Assembly: GCF_902686445.1 (NCBI RefSeq)
Contig: NW_025920106.1
Span: 2,790,001 to 2,854,000, forward strand
DNA from: Sciurus carolinensis
Lineage: Eukaryota > Chordata > Mammalia > Rodentia > Sciuridae
Length of the DNA stretch: 64,000 nucleotides
Reading direction: 5' to 3'
The notes under the pieces: model-generated
Seen by the model: the letters and a program-made list of their open reading frames with translations, nothing else
Databases searched by the model: none
Told to the model about the DNA's origin: nothing
Part shown: one piece after another, positions 10,334 through 22,600 of the stretch
How positions within the stretch are numbered: position 1 is the stretch's first letter
How the letters are laid out: the number at the start of each line of letters is the position of its first letter
Translations under genes and position numbers: made by a program

Positions 10334-10617
10334 CTTACAAATAAAGATCAGAATTAAATATTAATAGCAATGAAATATAAATTTTTATTTGTTTTCACTA
10401 TTTCCTCACCTGATTTTAGTTCATCCTAATATTCAAAAGCATTAGCAATGTAGAAGCATGTTGAATTACTACTAATGACATCTCAGCCCCAAACACAATC
10501 ATAAGACTTAAGATTTTTTTCTTATTCTTCCAGGTTTGAAAGTACTATGTAGCACAATAAGCAGATAAATCTCAAAAAATGGTGTCTAAGTTTTATGTAT
10601 AGTACACATATTAAAAG

Positions 10618-10627
10618 TATTACCATA
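10618..10627. repeat. L1 target-site duplication, left copy
   Basis: tattaccata here matches 14958-14967. It is preceded by ttaaaag, so the full duplication may start at the AAAA of a TT/AAAA endonuclease site (10613) with one changed base in the other copy. Confidence 0.75.
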
Positions 10628-10690
10628 GGAGTCGCTAGCCTAAAGGAATAGCCAAATAAAGGAGAAACCAAATCATGTCAAAAAAAAAAT

Positions 10691-13600
10691 ATGAGTGAAA
10701 TGACTGGGAATACAAATCATATCACAATAATAACCCTGAATATTAATGGCCTGAACTCATCAATCAAAAGACATAGACTGGCAGATTGGATTAAAAAGAA
10801 AAATCCAACAATATGCTGCCTGCAAGAGACTCATCTCATAGAAAGAGATACCCATAGATTAAAGGTGAAAGGATGGGGAAAAACATACCATGCACATGGA
10901 CACAGCAAAAAAGCTGGAGTATCCATCCTCATTTCAGATAATGTGGACTTCAAGCCAAAACTAGTCAGAAGGGATAAAGAAGGACATTACATGCTGCTTA
11001 AGGGAAGCATAAATTGGCAAGACATAAAAATCATAAATATCTATGCCCCAAACATTGGCTCATCCACGTACGTCAAACAAATCCTTCTCAATTCCAGAAA
11101 TCAAATAGACCACAACACAATAATACTAGGCAATTTTAACTCACCTCTCTCACCACTGGATAGATCTTCCAAACAAAAATTGAATAAAGAAACCATAGAT
11201 CTCAATAACACAATCAACAATTTAGACTTAACCGACATATATACAATATACCATCCAACAAAGAACAAATACACTTTCTTCTCAGCAGCACATGGATCCT
11301 TCTCTAAAATAGACCATATTTTATGCCACAAAGCTACTGTTAGCAAATACAAGAAGATAGAGATACTACCTTGTACTCTATCAGATCATAATGGATTGAA
11401 ATTTGAGATAAATGACAGAAAAAAAACAGAAATTTCTCCAACACCTGGAGATTCAATAATACACTATTATATGATGAATGGATAACAGAAGACATCAGGA
11501 GGGAAATAAAAAAATTCATAGAAGTAGACGAGAACAAAGACACATCATATCAAAATCTCTGGGACACTATGAAAGCAGTACTTAGAGGAAGATTTATTTC
11601 ATTGTGCGCATTCAACAAAATAAGTAGAAATTAACAAATAAACAACTTAACATTACAGCTCAAAGCCCTAGAAAAAGAAGAGCAGAACAATACCAAAAGT
11701 AGTAGAAGACAGGAAATAGTTAAAATCAGAGCTGAAATCAATGAAATTGAAACAAAAGAAACAATTGGAAAAATTAACAAAATAAACAGTTGGTTCTTTG
11801 AAAAAATAAACAAAATTGATAAAACCTTAGCCACACTAACAAAGAGAAAGAGGGAGAAAACTCAAATTACTAAAATTTGGAATGAACAAGGAAACATCAC
11901 AACAGACACAAGTGAAATACAAAACATAATTAGAAGCTATATTGAAAATCTATACTCCAACAAAACAAAACCTCGAAGACATCAACAAATTCCTAGAGAC
12001 ATACAAATTACCTAAACTGAATGAGGAGGACATACACAACTTAAATAAACCAATTTCAAGCAAGGAAATAGAAGAGGTCATCAAAAGCCTAGCAACAAAG
12101 AATAGTCCGGGACCAGATGGGTTCTCAGCCGAGTTCTACAAAATCTTTAAAGAAGAGCTCATTCCAATACTCCTCAAAGTATTCCATGAAATAAAAGAGG
12201 AGGGAACCCTCCCAAACTCATTCTATGAAGCCAATATCACCCTGATACCTAAACCAGACAGAGACACATCGAGGAAAGAAAATTTCAGACCAATATCCTT
12301 AATGAACATCGACGCAAAAATTCTCAACAAAATTTTAGCAAATTGCATACAAATATATATTAAAAAGATAGTGCACCACAATCAAGTGGGTTTTATCCCA
12401 GGGATGCAAGGTTGGTTCAACATTCGGAAATCAAAAAAGGTCATTCATCATATGAACAGACTTAAAGTTAAAAATCACATGATTATTTCAATAGATGCAG
12501 AAAAAGCATTTGATAAAATACAGCATCCCTTCATGCTCAAAACACTAGAAAAAATTGGGGTAGTGGGAACATTCCTTAACATTGTAAAGGCCATCTATGC
12601 TAAGCCCATGGCCAATATCATTCTAAATGGTGAAAAACTGAAAACGTTCCCCCTAAAAACTGGAACAAGGCAGGGATGCCCTCTTTCACCACTTCTATTC
12701 AACATTGTCCTTGAGACTCTAGCCAGAGCAATTAGACAAACCAAAGAAATTAAAGGGATATGAATTGGAAAAGAAGAACACAAACTATGCCCGTTCATTG
12801 ATGACATGATTATATATTTAGAGGAACCTGGAAATTTCACCAGAAAACTTTTAGAACTCATAAGTGAATTCAGTAAAGTAGCAGGTTACAAGATCAGTGC
12901 TCATAAATCCAATGCATTTTTATACATAAGTGATGAATTTTCAGAAAGAGAAATTAGGAAAACTACCCCATTCACAATAGCATCGAAAAAAATAAAATAC
13001 TTGGGAATCAATCTCACAAAAGAGGTTAAAGACCTCTACAATGAGAACTTCAGAATACTAAAAAAAAAATTTAAAGAAAACCTTAGAAGATGGAAAAATC
13101 TCCCATGTTCTTGGATAGGCAGAATTAATATTGTCAAAATGGCCATAATACCTAAAGTGCTATACAGATTCAATGCAATTCCAATTAAAATCCCAATGAT
13201 GTATCTTGCAGGAATAGAGCAAGCAATTTTGAAATTCATCTGGAAGAATAAAAAACCTAGAAGAGCTAAAGCAATCCTAACTAGCAAGAACGAAGCAGGA
13301 GGTATTGCAATACCAGATCTTCAACTCTACTACAAAGCAATAGTAACCAAAACGGCATGGTATTCATACCAAAATAGACAGGTAGATCAATCGTACAAAA
13401 TAGAGGACATGGACACATACCCTAATAAATACAATTTTCTCATACTAGACAAAGGGTCCAAAAATATGCAATGGAGAAAAGATAGCCTCTTCAACAAATG
13501 GTGCTGGGAAAACTGGAAAACCATATGCAACAGAATGAAAATAAACCCCTATCTCTCACCCTACACAAAACTCAAATCAAAATGGATCAAGGACCTCGGA

Positions 13601-14478
13601 ATCAGACCAGAGACCCTGCAGATTATAGAAGAAAAAGTAGGTCCAAACCTTCAACTTGTTGACCTAGGATCAAACTTCCTTAACAGGACTCCCATAGCAC
13701 AAGAAATATAAGCAAGAATCAACAACTGGGATAGATTCAAACTAAAAAGCTTTCTCTCAGCAAAGGAAACTATCAGCAATGTGAAGAGAGAGCCTACAGA
13801 GTGGGAGAATATCTTTGCCAACCATACTTCAAATAGAGCGCTAATTTACAGAATCTATAAAGAACTCAAAAATCTCTACACCAAGAATACAAATAATCCA
13901 ATCAACAAATGGGCTAAGGAAATGAACAGACACTTCACAGAAGAAGATGTACAAGCAATCAACAGATATATGAAAAAATGTTCAACATCTCTAGTAATAA
14001 GGGAAATTCAAATCAACACTATCCTAAGATTTCATCTTACCCCAATTAGAATGGCTATTATCAAGAACACAAGCAACAATAGGTGTTGGTGAGGATGTGG
14101 TGAACAAGGAACCCTCATACATTGCTGGTGGGGTTGCAAATTAGTGCAGCCTCTCTGGAGAGCAGTATGGAGATTCCTCAGAAAGGTTGGAATGGAACCA
14201 CCATTTGACCCAGCTATCCCACTCTTTGGCCTATACCCAAAGGACTTAAAATAAGCATACTAGAGGGATACAGCCACATCAATGTTCATTGCTGCTCAAT
14301 TCACCATAGCCAGATTGTGGAACCAACCTAGATTCCCTTTAGTTGATGAATGGATAAAGAAACTGTGGCATATATATATACAATGGAAGAATGATAAAAT
14401 TATGGCATTTGCAGGCAAATGTATGAAATTGGAGAATATCATGCTAAGTGAGATAAGCCAATCTCAAAAAAATTAAGG
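10691..14478 (+). pseudogene. L1 ORF2 (endonuclease, reverse transcriptase), inactivated
   Basis: ORF2 encodes the endonuclease and reverse transcriptase that copy L1. The first open part (10691-11485) is the apurinic-type endonuclease: NINGLNSS near the start, CCLQETHL, and SDHNGLKFEI near the end. The reverse transcriptase follows (11942-12763; [29 protein letters not shown]). Then come the rest of the polymerase (12806-13711) and the C-terminal part (13781-14476, [20 protein letters not shown]). The catalytic box, normally FADDM in this family, reads FIDDM (about 12791-12805). Several stops and frameshifts separate these parts. The overall length matches an almost complete ORF2. Confidence 0.9.
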
Positions 14479-14534
14479 ACGAATGATCTCGCTGATAAGC
14501 GGATGAGGACATATAATGGGGGGTGGGAGGTGTT

Positions 14535-14570
14535 AGCATTAGGTTTAGGGTTAGGTTTAGGGTTAGGGAT
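14535..14570 (+). repeat. Telomere-like block in L1 3' UTR
   Basis: Reads gcattaggtttagggttagg followed by tttagggttaggg, i.e. imperfect TTAGGG repeats in the sense orientation of the L1, right after a G-rich stretch (ggggggtgggagg). Confidence 0.85.
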
Positions 14571-14789
14571 AAGGAGTGTGGTAAGAATGAAGGAAAGAAG
14601 GACTGTATAGAGGGAAAAGAGGGGTGGGAGGGGTGGTGATGAAGGGAAAAAAATAATGAATCAAACATCATTGCCCTAACTAAACTAAACTAAACGTATG
14701 ATTACACAAATGGTATGCCTTGACTCCATGTACAAATTGAGAAACAACATGTATTCCATTTGTATACAATAATAATAATACAAAAAAAG

Positions 14790-14957
14790 AATGTTGTTAA
14801 TGCAGGTTCAACAACATTTTTCTATAAAGAGCCAGGTAGTAAATATTTTTGCTTTGATGGGTCATTTGGTTTCTTTTCCAACTGCTTGATTCTGCTGTGG
14901 TAGCTTAAAAGTTGCTTCATAAATAAATGTGTGTGACTACGTTCCAGTAAAAAAAAA
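14790..14957 (+). mobile_element. 3'-transduced segment (hAT-like) with poly(A)
   Basis: The sequence tctataaagagccaggtagt and onward is related to the DNA transposon relics at 43735 and 52690. It ends with an AATAAA signal at 14922-14927 and a poly(A) run, then the right duplication copy. Confidence 0.65.
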
Positions 14958-14967
14958 TATTACCATA
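14958..14967. repeat. L1 target-site duplication, right copy
   Basis: tattaccata directly after the second A run, matching 10618-10627. Confidence 0.75.
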
Positions 14968-15070
14968 TAAAAAGTTTTAAAATAATGTCTGAAACTTAAA
15001 AATTATTAGCTATTTTTAAACTATATGTTTAAATGGGTTTTTTTTGTTTGTTTTTTGTGGCACTTTGCAT

Positions 15071-15142
15071 CACAGTCACATCACCTCTGCCATTCAGTTT
15101 TCAATTACTGGAAGAATCTGAGGCAGTGCTTTCCTACCAGGG
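15071..15142 (-). pseudogene. TMX1: Possible TMX1 relic exon 2, internally deleted
   Basis: Read on the minus strand, the pieces ccctggtaggaaagcactgc, ctgaatggcagag and gatgtgactg fall in the order expected for the TMX1 exon that carries the redox-active site, with a gap before gatgtgactg. No frame is preserved and the active-site cysteines cannot be placed. Without an alignment this is tentative. Confidence 0.35.
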
Positions 15143-15159
15143 ACTTCAGTGATTCTATT

Positions 15160-15720
15160 TACAGTCAACTTCGCACTCTTTCTTCAATCCCCCTCCACCT
15201 TCCATTCCCTATTTATGGGATTCTGTCAAATAGTCCTAACTGTTCTCCAGTCTTGTGCATCTTCAAGTGCAAAAGTTCCATTTTTCCCTACTAGCTACCA
15301 CAGGGTCAGGGGATTCTTTTTCCATTCAGAGAAAAAGACTACAAAGAAGTTCCCATTCAAAACATAAAGTTTTAAGGAGAAGATTGAATTTAAGTAGTTC
15401 TTTGAAGGACAAGTAAGATTGCAAAAGGCAGAAATGAAGAGAAAAAAGCAAGGTAATTGCCATGACTAAGAGAAAAGGGGCAGAAAATTCCAGATCAATT
15501 CAGTGATATTGAGTAGTAAAAAAGAAATAGGAATACTGAATACAACCAATTAAGGAACATGGGGAAAGGGAATGAAGAAAAAGGGAGGAGAGAAACACAT
15601 GGGATATAGAGAAAAGAAATTTAAATAGATAAGAAGGGAGGATGAGTGACTAAAGGAATAAAACAAAAAGTGGGAAAAATGGACAAGGAAACAAGATATA
15701 GACACACACAAGGAACTGCC
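15160..15720. other. TMX1 relic intron, no feature recognised
   Basis: AT- and purine-rich sequence with no recognisable exon or repeat. Confidence 0.4.
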
Positions 15721-15724
15721 CATT

Positions 15725-15930
15725 TGTTTTTCTGTTGTTCTTTTTGGCAGTATCAGGGATTGAACCCAGGAGTGCTCTACCACTTAGCGATAACTCTAAC
15801 CCTTTTTATTTTTTATACTGAGACAGGTCTTATTAAGTTTCAGTGGCTGGCCTTAAACTTGTGATTCTCCTGTCTTAGTCTCCTGAATCACTGGGATTAC
15901 AAGCCTGCACCACCAAACCCAACAGAAATG
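15725..15930 (-). mobile_element. B1+ID composite SINE
   Basis: Reverse ID half (cagggattgaacccaggagt) followed on the plus strand by a reverse B1 half (actgggattacaagcctgca). Confidence 0.75.
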
Positions 15931-17655
15931 CCACACTGTTTTTGAAATTTTAAATGATGAGAAATACCTCTTAATATTTAGCTTACCACCTAGATGACAT
16001 CAAGGTACAGCAGGTGGACAGATTTGAGATTTTCTACCTCCAGATTAGAATACCAATGTAGTCAAACTAAAAGACCTGATATTGCAGACTACACATTTCT
16101 GTCCTTCTGACTTAACACTACTATATCACCCACTACTTTCTCCTCAAGGGTTAGCTGTTTTCTGAAAATACTACATTCCTGTTTATGAGAATGTTCATGG
16201 AATGGAATGTTTACCCTGCTCTTAAAATTTCTACTTCCAAGATTTCCTTTAAACCCTGTCTACACATGTTAAAAAACAAAAATACAATTTCTGAATTCAT
16301 ATTTTCTTGACTTGTTTTAGGGAAAATTTCAAAAACATGACTTCAGAATAAAGCAAACAAGTATGATACATAAAACTCAAACTCCTTAATAATAAGTTAT
16401 ATCACAATGAAAATATCTCTATAGCAACTTCTGATCAGGAATAGATTAACTGAAAATAATTCACTTGTAATTAAAAGTACACTGTTAAGAATACTAATTC
16501 CTTTTTCTTTAATTCTTTTCTTTTTTGTGTGTGTCAGGGATAGAAATTGCTTCAGCCTCCTGAGTGGCTGGGATTAAAGGTGTGTGCCACCCTGTCCAGC
16601 AATACTTTCTTTTTTCAAATGTATTGTATCTTGTGTTTTAAAGACTTGTTGAAACTTAAATCTTTAGCCAAAGACAAAGAAGGAAAACACTTCTATAATT
16701 TCTGATAGATGCTCTAATTTGGATTTAACTCATTGTTAGTGTATTTTGTTTGTTGTTTTCTCCTTAATACCTCTTCTGATGCTATATTTACTGTTTGACT
16801 GAATGAATTTAAAAATATCTTGAAGTAATATTTGACTATATTCTGCATATAAACTCATAAGCTCTACTGCTTAACATATTGTTTTTAATATTAAATATTT
16901 TACAGACCCAAATCTAAAACAAGATACTGATGAAAAAAAAAAAAAAAAACAAATACTGCCACTGGTTATATTTCCCCTCCTCCACAGTTTCAACAACAGA
17001 TTATGTGCATACTAAATATTTTCCCTATTTTATTTTTGTTATTATGTTTTATGATTCAAAATTTACTGACTGTCTTCTGGTTTCTCCCTTCGGGATGTCC
17101 ACATCACTTGCTTCCTTAATTGCCAACTTACTTTATACATGATCCAGAAAAATACCTGAGTCTTGTTAAAGAAGCAGGTATCTAAAAATTATTCCATGCT
17201 TATTCTGGAGGCCCAAAGAAAGCCAATATACCAACATTTGGTCAGATAAATTAGACATCTGTCTCTCATCTGTATAATGAGATAATAGTAACTATCATTA
17301 GGGAATTAAATATGATAATGCAATTAAAGTTTATTGTATTGTGCAGTATACAAACAATATTCAATAATGTTGTATTGGTTAATATCTGTTACACCACCCT
17401 TTTCAGTCATACTACGACCAACAACTATTTAGCATCTAAAACAAAGGCATTTATTTCCTATAGTAGCAAAAAGAACTTTAAGTTAGAACTATGACACAAG
17501 ACACAGGGTTTGGTTCAAACTACTGCAACCTAATGTTCTTAAGAGTTTGTAATAATTAAAGTAATAGTTTCTTAATGCACTATCACTTACAAAGGCCAAG
17601 GAGTCACAACTCAAGAATTCTCTACATTGCAAATACACAATGGAAAAATGAGATG
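15931..17655. other. AT-rich intron sequence, one B1 fragment
   Basis: A short reverse B1 piece lies at about 16530-16600 (cctgagtggctgggattaaa). No TMX1 exon or other gene was recognised in the remainder. Confidence 0.4.
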
Positions 17656-17658
17656 GGA

Positions 17659-17752
17659 GGGCTGGGGAGATTACTCAGTCGGTAGAGTGCTTGCCTTGCA
17701 AGCACAAGGCCCTGAGTTTGAACCCCAGCATCGCAAAAAAAAAAAAAAAAAG
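17659..17752 (+). mobile_element. ID SINE, well preserved
   Basis: It begins gggctggggagattactcag and includes gagtgcttgccttgcaagca and ccctgagtttgaaccccagc, then an A run. The A- and B-box-like parts of the tRNA-derived head are clear. Confidence 0.9.
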
Positions 17753-18265
17753 AGAGATGGGAGAAGAGAATGTGAGGAGGGGTGCACGAATATTTTTAAA
17801 TAACCCTATTTCAACTTAGCATATGCAACAAAAGTCCCAAATTCCAACACCACAAATGGAAGTTTCTTAAGAATAAAGAAAAAGCTAGAGATTGTGCTCA
17901 ATATTCTCTTCTGTAAAACTTAGTGAAAATAAGTCTGGATGTCCATCTATAAAGGATGGGAACTAGTCAGACTCCACCCCCACCCCTTGACTCCCGAAAC
18001 CCAGTCTCAAAGTCCTGAAGAAAAGTTAAGAGAGAATTCAACTGAGCACAAATCCTTCGGCGCACCACAGCACTGGAAAAGGAACACTGGAACACAGTGA
18101 AGATGAAAAGGAGCTGGGGATCTGGAGGAGTCCAGGCGCCCGCTCAGGGACTGGGAGGCAAAGTCTGGGGAAGCTGGGGCCTGCCTGAGGAAGAAGGGAT
18201 GAGATCGGGTAAGCAGGCTCCGAGGGGACCTGACCGGCATTGCAGGATAAACACCTTACACTCAC

Positions 18266-18420
18266 AATTCTATCATCCTTTCTCCTTCCAGCAATTCCCT
18301 CCAGTTCTCCTCCTTGATGACATGAATGTTGCTCCATTGCCCGTGGGGCCACAGAAGTGCCAGAAGCAACAGCACCAACACTGTCGGGAAAACAGGGAGA
18401 CCTCAGGAGGATGCTGCAAC
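18266..18420 (-). pseudogene. TMX1: TMX1 relic exon 1
   Basis: The block encodes a hydrophobic signal-like stretch (VLVLLLLALLWPHG), then SNIHVIKEENWRELLEGERM, matching the N-terminus of TMX1, and ends at a strong donor, GTGAGTGTAAG. The expected start codon is missing (near 18420) and an in-frame TGA lies near 18405. Upstream sequence is GC-richer and contains cggaagtga, an ETS-type motif, probably the old promoter. Confidence 0.85.
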
Positions 18421-18544
18421 TGCCAACACCACAACTCAGACGCACTGCAGCCCTGCCTCACTTCCGCTTTGATCCTCAGCTCAGCTCATGCGCCTGGCAG
18501 TTCAGTGAGGCGCAAACGCCCAGGGCAAACTAAGGGCGCATGAG

Positions 18545-19344
18545 CAAACCCTGCTCCCAGCAGTTGCTGGAGGAGGGAAAGAGGCAAGCCATCTGACTTT
18601 AGTGCTCATGACAGATACATTTTATTTTTTAAATCTCAAGGTCTTGCCTATTTGCACATTAAAGGCAAAATGCATAGGAATATGAAAGTAAGTTAATTTT
18701 ATATGTTTAAATTGCTAATTATATTGGAAGAAATTTCTGATGCTAATTTGTTAGAATTTCTATTTTGGGGGGGTGCAAATATTTTATTAACAGATCATGG
18801 TGATTATAAAATTAGGTATGTTTCAAATATCAAATTTTTTTCCAAAAATTAATAAAATTTTAGATGAGAATTGACATTATTTAATTTTAATTTTCATATT
18901 GAATCATAATAATGTTTATATTTTGGCACAGTAATTTTAGTCCTGAGACTCAGTTTGTACAAATTAATCCTAAAGATAAAAAAGTCATATTCTTAGAGGT
19001 ATTTACTTATGCTAGAAAAAATACATACCTGTAGCAATAGAAAAACTGTTAAACCACAGTTTATTACTTATGGAATATAATTCAATAATTAATATTTTTA
19101 ATATGTGAGGGTAAAATTTCCTGATATGTTAAATGACAAAATGAACTCTATTTAGTTTTTTATAACCATTTTTAACAACAAACAATATAAAAAGTGATAT
19201 ATCAAGAAAAAGTACATTTCTAAAAATAGTAAGATACTATCCCTGTTAAGTTAGGATAAAAGAAATTCAGGAATGTGTTTTGCCCATGTGTTTAAATACT
19301 TTTTGTTCCCCAAACTAACTTCAGTAAGCTTGTAACAAAAGTAA
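18545..19344. other. AT-rich sequence, nothing recognised
   Basis: This lies between the old TMX1 promoter side and the 3' end of the next L1. I see no feature. Confidence 0.45.
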
Positions 19345-19543
19345 ATTTATTTATTTTTATTGTAAACAAATGGGATACAATTTGATTCTCAGTACATGGA
19401 GTAAATGCATACCATTTGTGTAATCATAAATTTACACAGGGGAATGTTGTTTGATTCATTCTATCATTTTTTCCACTCCCCCCCCACCCTACACACCCTC
19501 TTTTCCCTCTACACAGTCCTTCCTTCCTCCATTCTTGCACCCC

Positions 19544-19594
19544 TCCCTAACCCTAACCCTAACCCTAAACCTAACCCTAACCCTAACACTAACC
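19544..19594 (-). repeat. Telomere-like block in L1 3' UTR
   Basis: Plus strand reads ctaaccctaaccctaaccct and continues with ccctaa repeats to 19594, about 50 bp. This is the most regular of the three copies. Confidence 0.9.
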
Positions 19595-19618
19595 CCTCCC
19601 ACCCCCCATTATATGTCA

Positions 19619-22600
19619 TCATCCGCTTATCAGCCACATCATTCGTCCTTTAGTTTTTTGAGATTGGCTTATCTCACTTAGCGTGATATTCTCCAATTTC
19701 ATCCATTTGCCTGCAAATGCCATAATTTTATCATTCTTTATGGTGGAGTAATATTCCATTGTATATATATGCCACAGATTCTTTATCCATTCATCAACTG
19801 AAGGACATCTAGGTTGGTTCCACAATCTGGCTATGGTGAATTGAGCAGCAATGAATATTGATGTGACTGTATCTCTGTAGTATGCTGATTTAAGTCCTTT
19901 TGGTATAGGCTAAGGAGTGGGATAGCTGGGTCAAATGATGGTTCCATCCCAAGCTTTCTGAGGAATCTCCATACTGCTTTCCAGAGTGGTTGCACTAATT
20001 TGCAACCCCACCAGCAATGTATGAGTGTACCTTTTTCCCCACATCCTCTCCAACACCTATTGTTGCTTGTGTTCTTGATAATTGCCATTCTAATTGGGGT
20101 GAGATGGAATCTTAGGACAGTGTTGATTTACATTTCTCTTATTACTAGAGATGTTGAACATTTTCTCATATATCTGTTGATTGCTTGTACATCTTCTGTG
20201 AAGTGTCTGTTCATTTCCTTAGCCATTTGTTGATTGGATTATTTGTGTTCTTGGTGTAGATTTTTTTGAGTTCTTTATATATTCTGGAAATTAGCGCTCT
20301 ATCTGTAGTATGAGTGGCAAAGATATTCTCCCACTCTGTAGGCTCTCTCTTCACATTACTGATAGTTTCCATTGCTGAGAGAAAGCTTTTTAGTTTGAAT
20401 CTATCCCAGTTGTTGATTCTTGCATTTATTTTTTGAGCTATGGGAGTCCTGTTGTAGAAGTCTGATACTAAGCTGACATGTTGAAGATTTGGACCTACTT
20501 TTTCTTCTATAAGATGCAGGGTCTCTGGTCTGATTTCTAGGTCCTTGATCCATTTTGAGTTGAGTTTTGTGCAGGGTGAGAGATGTGGGTTTAGTTTCAT
20601 TCTGATGCATATGGTTTTCCAGTTTTCCCAGCAACATTTGCTGAAGAGGCTATTTTTCTCCATTGCATATTTTTGGCCGCTTTGTCTAGTATGAGAAAAT
20701 TGTATTTATTTGGGTTTGTGTCCAGGTCCTCTATTCTGTACCATTGATCTACCTGTCTATTTTGGTGCCAATACCATGCCATTTTTGTTACTATTGCTTT
20801 GTAGTAGAGTTGAAGATCTGGTATTGCGATACCCCCTGCTTTGCTCTTTCTACTGAGGATTGCTTTAGCTATTCTGGGTTTCTTTTTCTTCCAGATGAAT
20901 TTCATGATTGCTTGCTGTATTTCTGTCAGGTACATCATTGGGGTTTTAATTGGAATTGCATTGAATCTGTATAGCACTTTTGGTAGTATGGCCATTTTGA
21001 CAATATTAATTCTGCCTATCCAGGAACATGGGAGATCTTTCCATCTTCTAAGGTTTTCTTTAATTTCTTTCTTTAGTGTTCTGCAGTTCTCATTGTAGAG
21101 GTCTTTCACCTCTTTTGTGAGATTGATTCCCAAGTGTTTTATTTTTTTCAAGGCTATTGTGAATGGGGTAGTTTTCCTAACATCTCTTTCTGAAGATTCA
21201 TCACTTCTGTATAAAAATGCATTGGATTTATGAGCACTGATCTTGTAACCTGGTACTTTACTGAATTCACTTATGAGTTGTAAAAGTTTTCTGGTGGAAT
21301 TTCCAGATTCCTCTAAATATATAATCATGTCATCAGCAAACAGGGATAGTTTGAGTTCTTCTTTTCCAATTCTTTTCCCTTTAGTTTTTTTCATTTGTCT
21401 AATTGCTCTGGCTAGAGTTTCAAGGATGATGTTGAATAGAAGTGGTGAAAGAGGGCATCCCTGCCTTGATCCAGTTTTTAGGGGGAATGCTTTCAGTTAT
21501 TCACCATTTAGAATGATATTGACCATGGGCTTAGCATAGATGGCCTTTACAATGTTAAGGAATATTCCCACTACCCCAATTTTATCTAGTGTTTTGAGCA
21601 TGAAGGGATGATGTATTTTATCGAATGCTTTTTCTGCATATATCAAAATAATCATGTGATTCTTAACTTTAAGTCTGTTGATATAGTGAATGACATTTAT
21701 TGATTTCCAGATGTTGAACCAACCTTGAATCCCTGGGATAAAACCCACTTGATCGTGGTGTACAATCTTTTTAATATATTTTTGTATGCGATTTGGTAAA
21801 ATCTTGTTGAGAATTTTTGCATCGCTGTTCATTAAGGATGTTGGTCTGAAATTTTCTTTCCCTGATGTGTCTCTGTCTGGTTTAGGTATCAGGGGATATT
21901 GGCTTCATAGAATTAGTTTGGGAGTGTTCCCACCTCTTCTATTTCATGGAATACTTTGAGGAGTATTGGAATGAGCTCTTCTTTAAAGGTTTTGTAGAAA
22001 TCAGCTGAGAAACCACTTGGTCCCGGACTTTTCTTTGTTGGTAGGCTTTTGATGACCTCTTCTACTTCATTGTTTGAAATTGATCTATTTAAATTGTATA
22101 TGTCCTCATTCTGTTTAGGTAATTCATATGTCTCTAGAAACTTGTTGATGTCTTCAAGGTTTTCTGTTTTGTTGGAGTATAGATTTTCAAAATAGCTTCT
22201 AATTATGTTTTGTATTTCACTCTTGTCTGTTGTGATATTTCCTTATTCATTCCGAATTTTAGTAATTTGAGTTTTCTCCCTTTTTCTCCTTGTTAGTGTG
22301 GCTAAGGGTTTATCAATTTTGTTTATTTTTTTCAAAGAACCAACTATTTATTTTGTTAATTTTTCCAATTGTTTCTTTTGTTTCAATTTCGTTGATTTCG
22401 GCTCTGATTTTAACTATTTTCTGTCTTCTAATACTTTTGGTGTTGGTCTGCTCTTCTTTTTCTAGGGCTTTGAGTTATAGTGTTAAGTCGTTTATTTGTT
22501 GATTTCTACTTCTTTTGTTGAATGCGCCCAATGAAATAAATCTTCCTCTAAGTACTGCTTTCATAGTGTTCCAGAGATTTTATTTTGATGTGTCTTTGTT

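Larger units (their letters stand above)
10628..14957 (+). mobile_element. 5'-truncated L1 with 3' transduction
   Basis: The element starts just before ORF2 (ctagcctaaaggaatagcca, as in the full-length copy), runs through ORF2 and the 3' UTR to an A-rich end at about 14785, then continues about 165 bp into unrelated, hAT-like sequence with its own AATAAA (14922-14927) and a terminal A run (14949-14957). Matching duplications flank the whole span, so the extra 3' sequence came with the L1. It lies in a TMX1-relic intron, in the opposite orientation. Confidence 0.8.
7220..18420 (-). pseudogene. TMX1: TMX1 unprocessed pseudogene (exons 1, 2?, 4-7)
   Basis: Several exon-like blocks in the right order and orientation match TMX1, an ER-membrane thioredoxin-related protein. 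Blocks for exons 1, 4, 6 and 7 are clear and keep GT/AG-type borders, so this is a copy of the genomic locus, not of an mRNA. The copy is dead: the start codon region is altered and carries a stop, exon 5 lacks about five bases so the spliced frame hits TAA in exon 6, and exon 7 has an in-frame TGA. Exon 3 and the last exon were not found; exon 2, which would hold the redox motif, is at best a deleted remnant. A plus-strand L1 lies in the intron upstream of exon 4. Exon numbers follow my recall of the human gene and may be off. Confidence 0.8.

Noticed and set aside
14535..14570. Interstitial telomere or chromosome fusion point
   Set aside because: The same block is found at the same place in three L1 3' UTRs, so it belongs to the element.
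18097..18543. 148-codon plus-strand frame over the GC-richer region
   Set aside because: It is the antisense of the TMX1 relic exon 1 and its promoter side; the match to TMX1 is on the minus strand.
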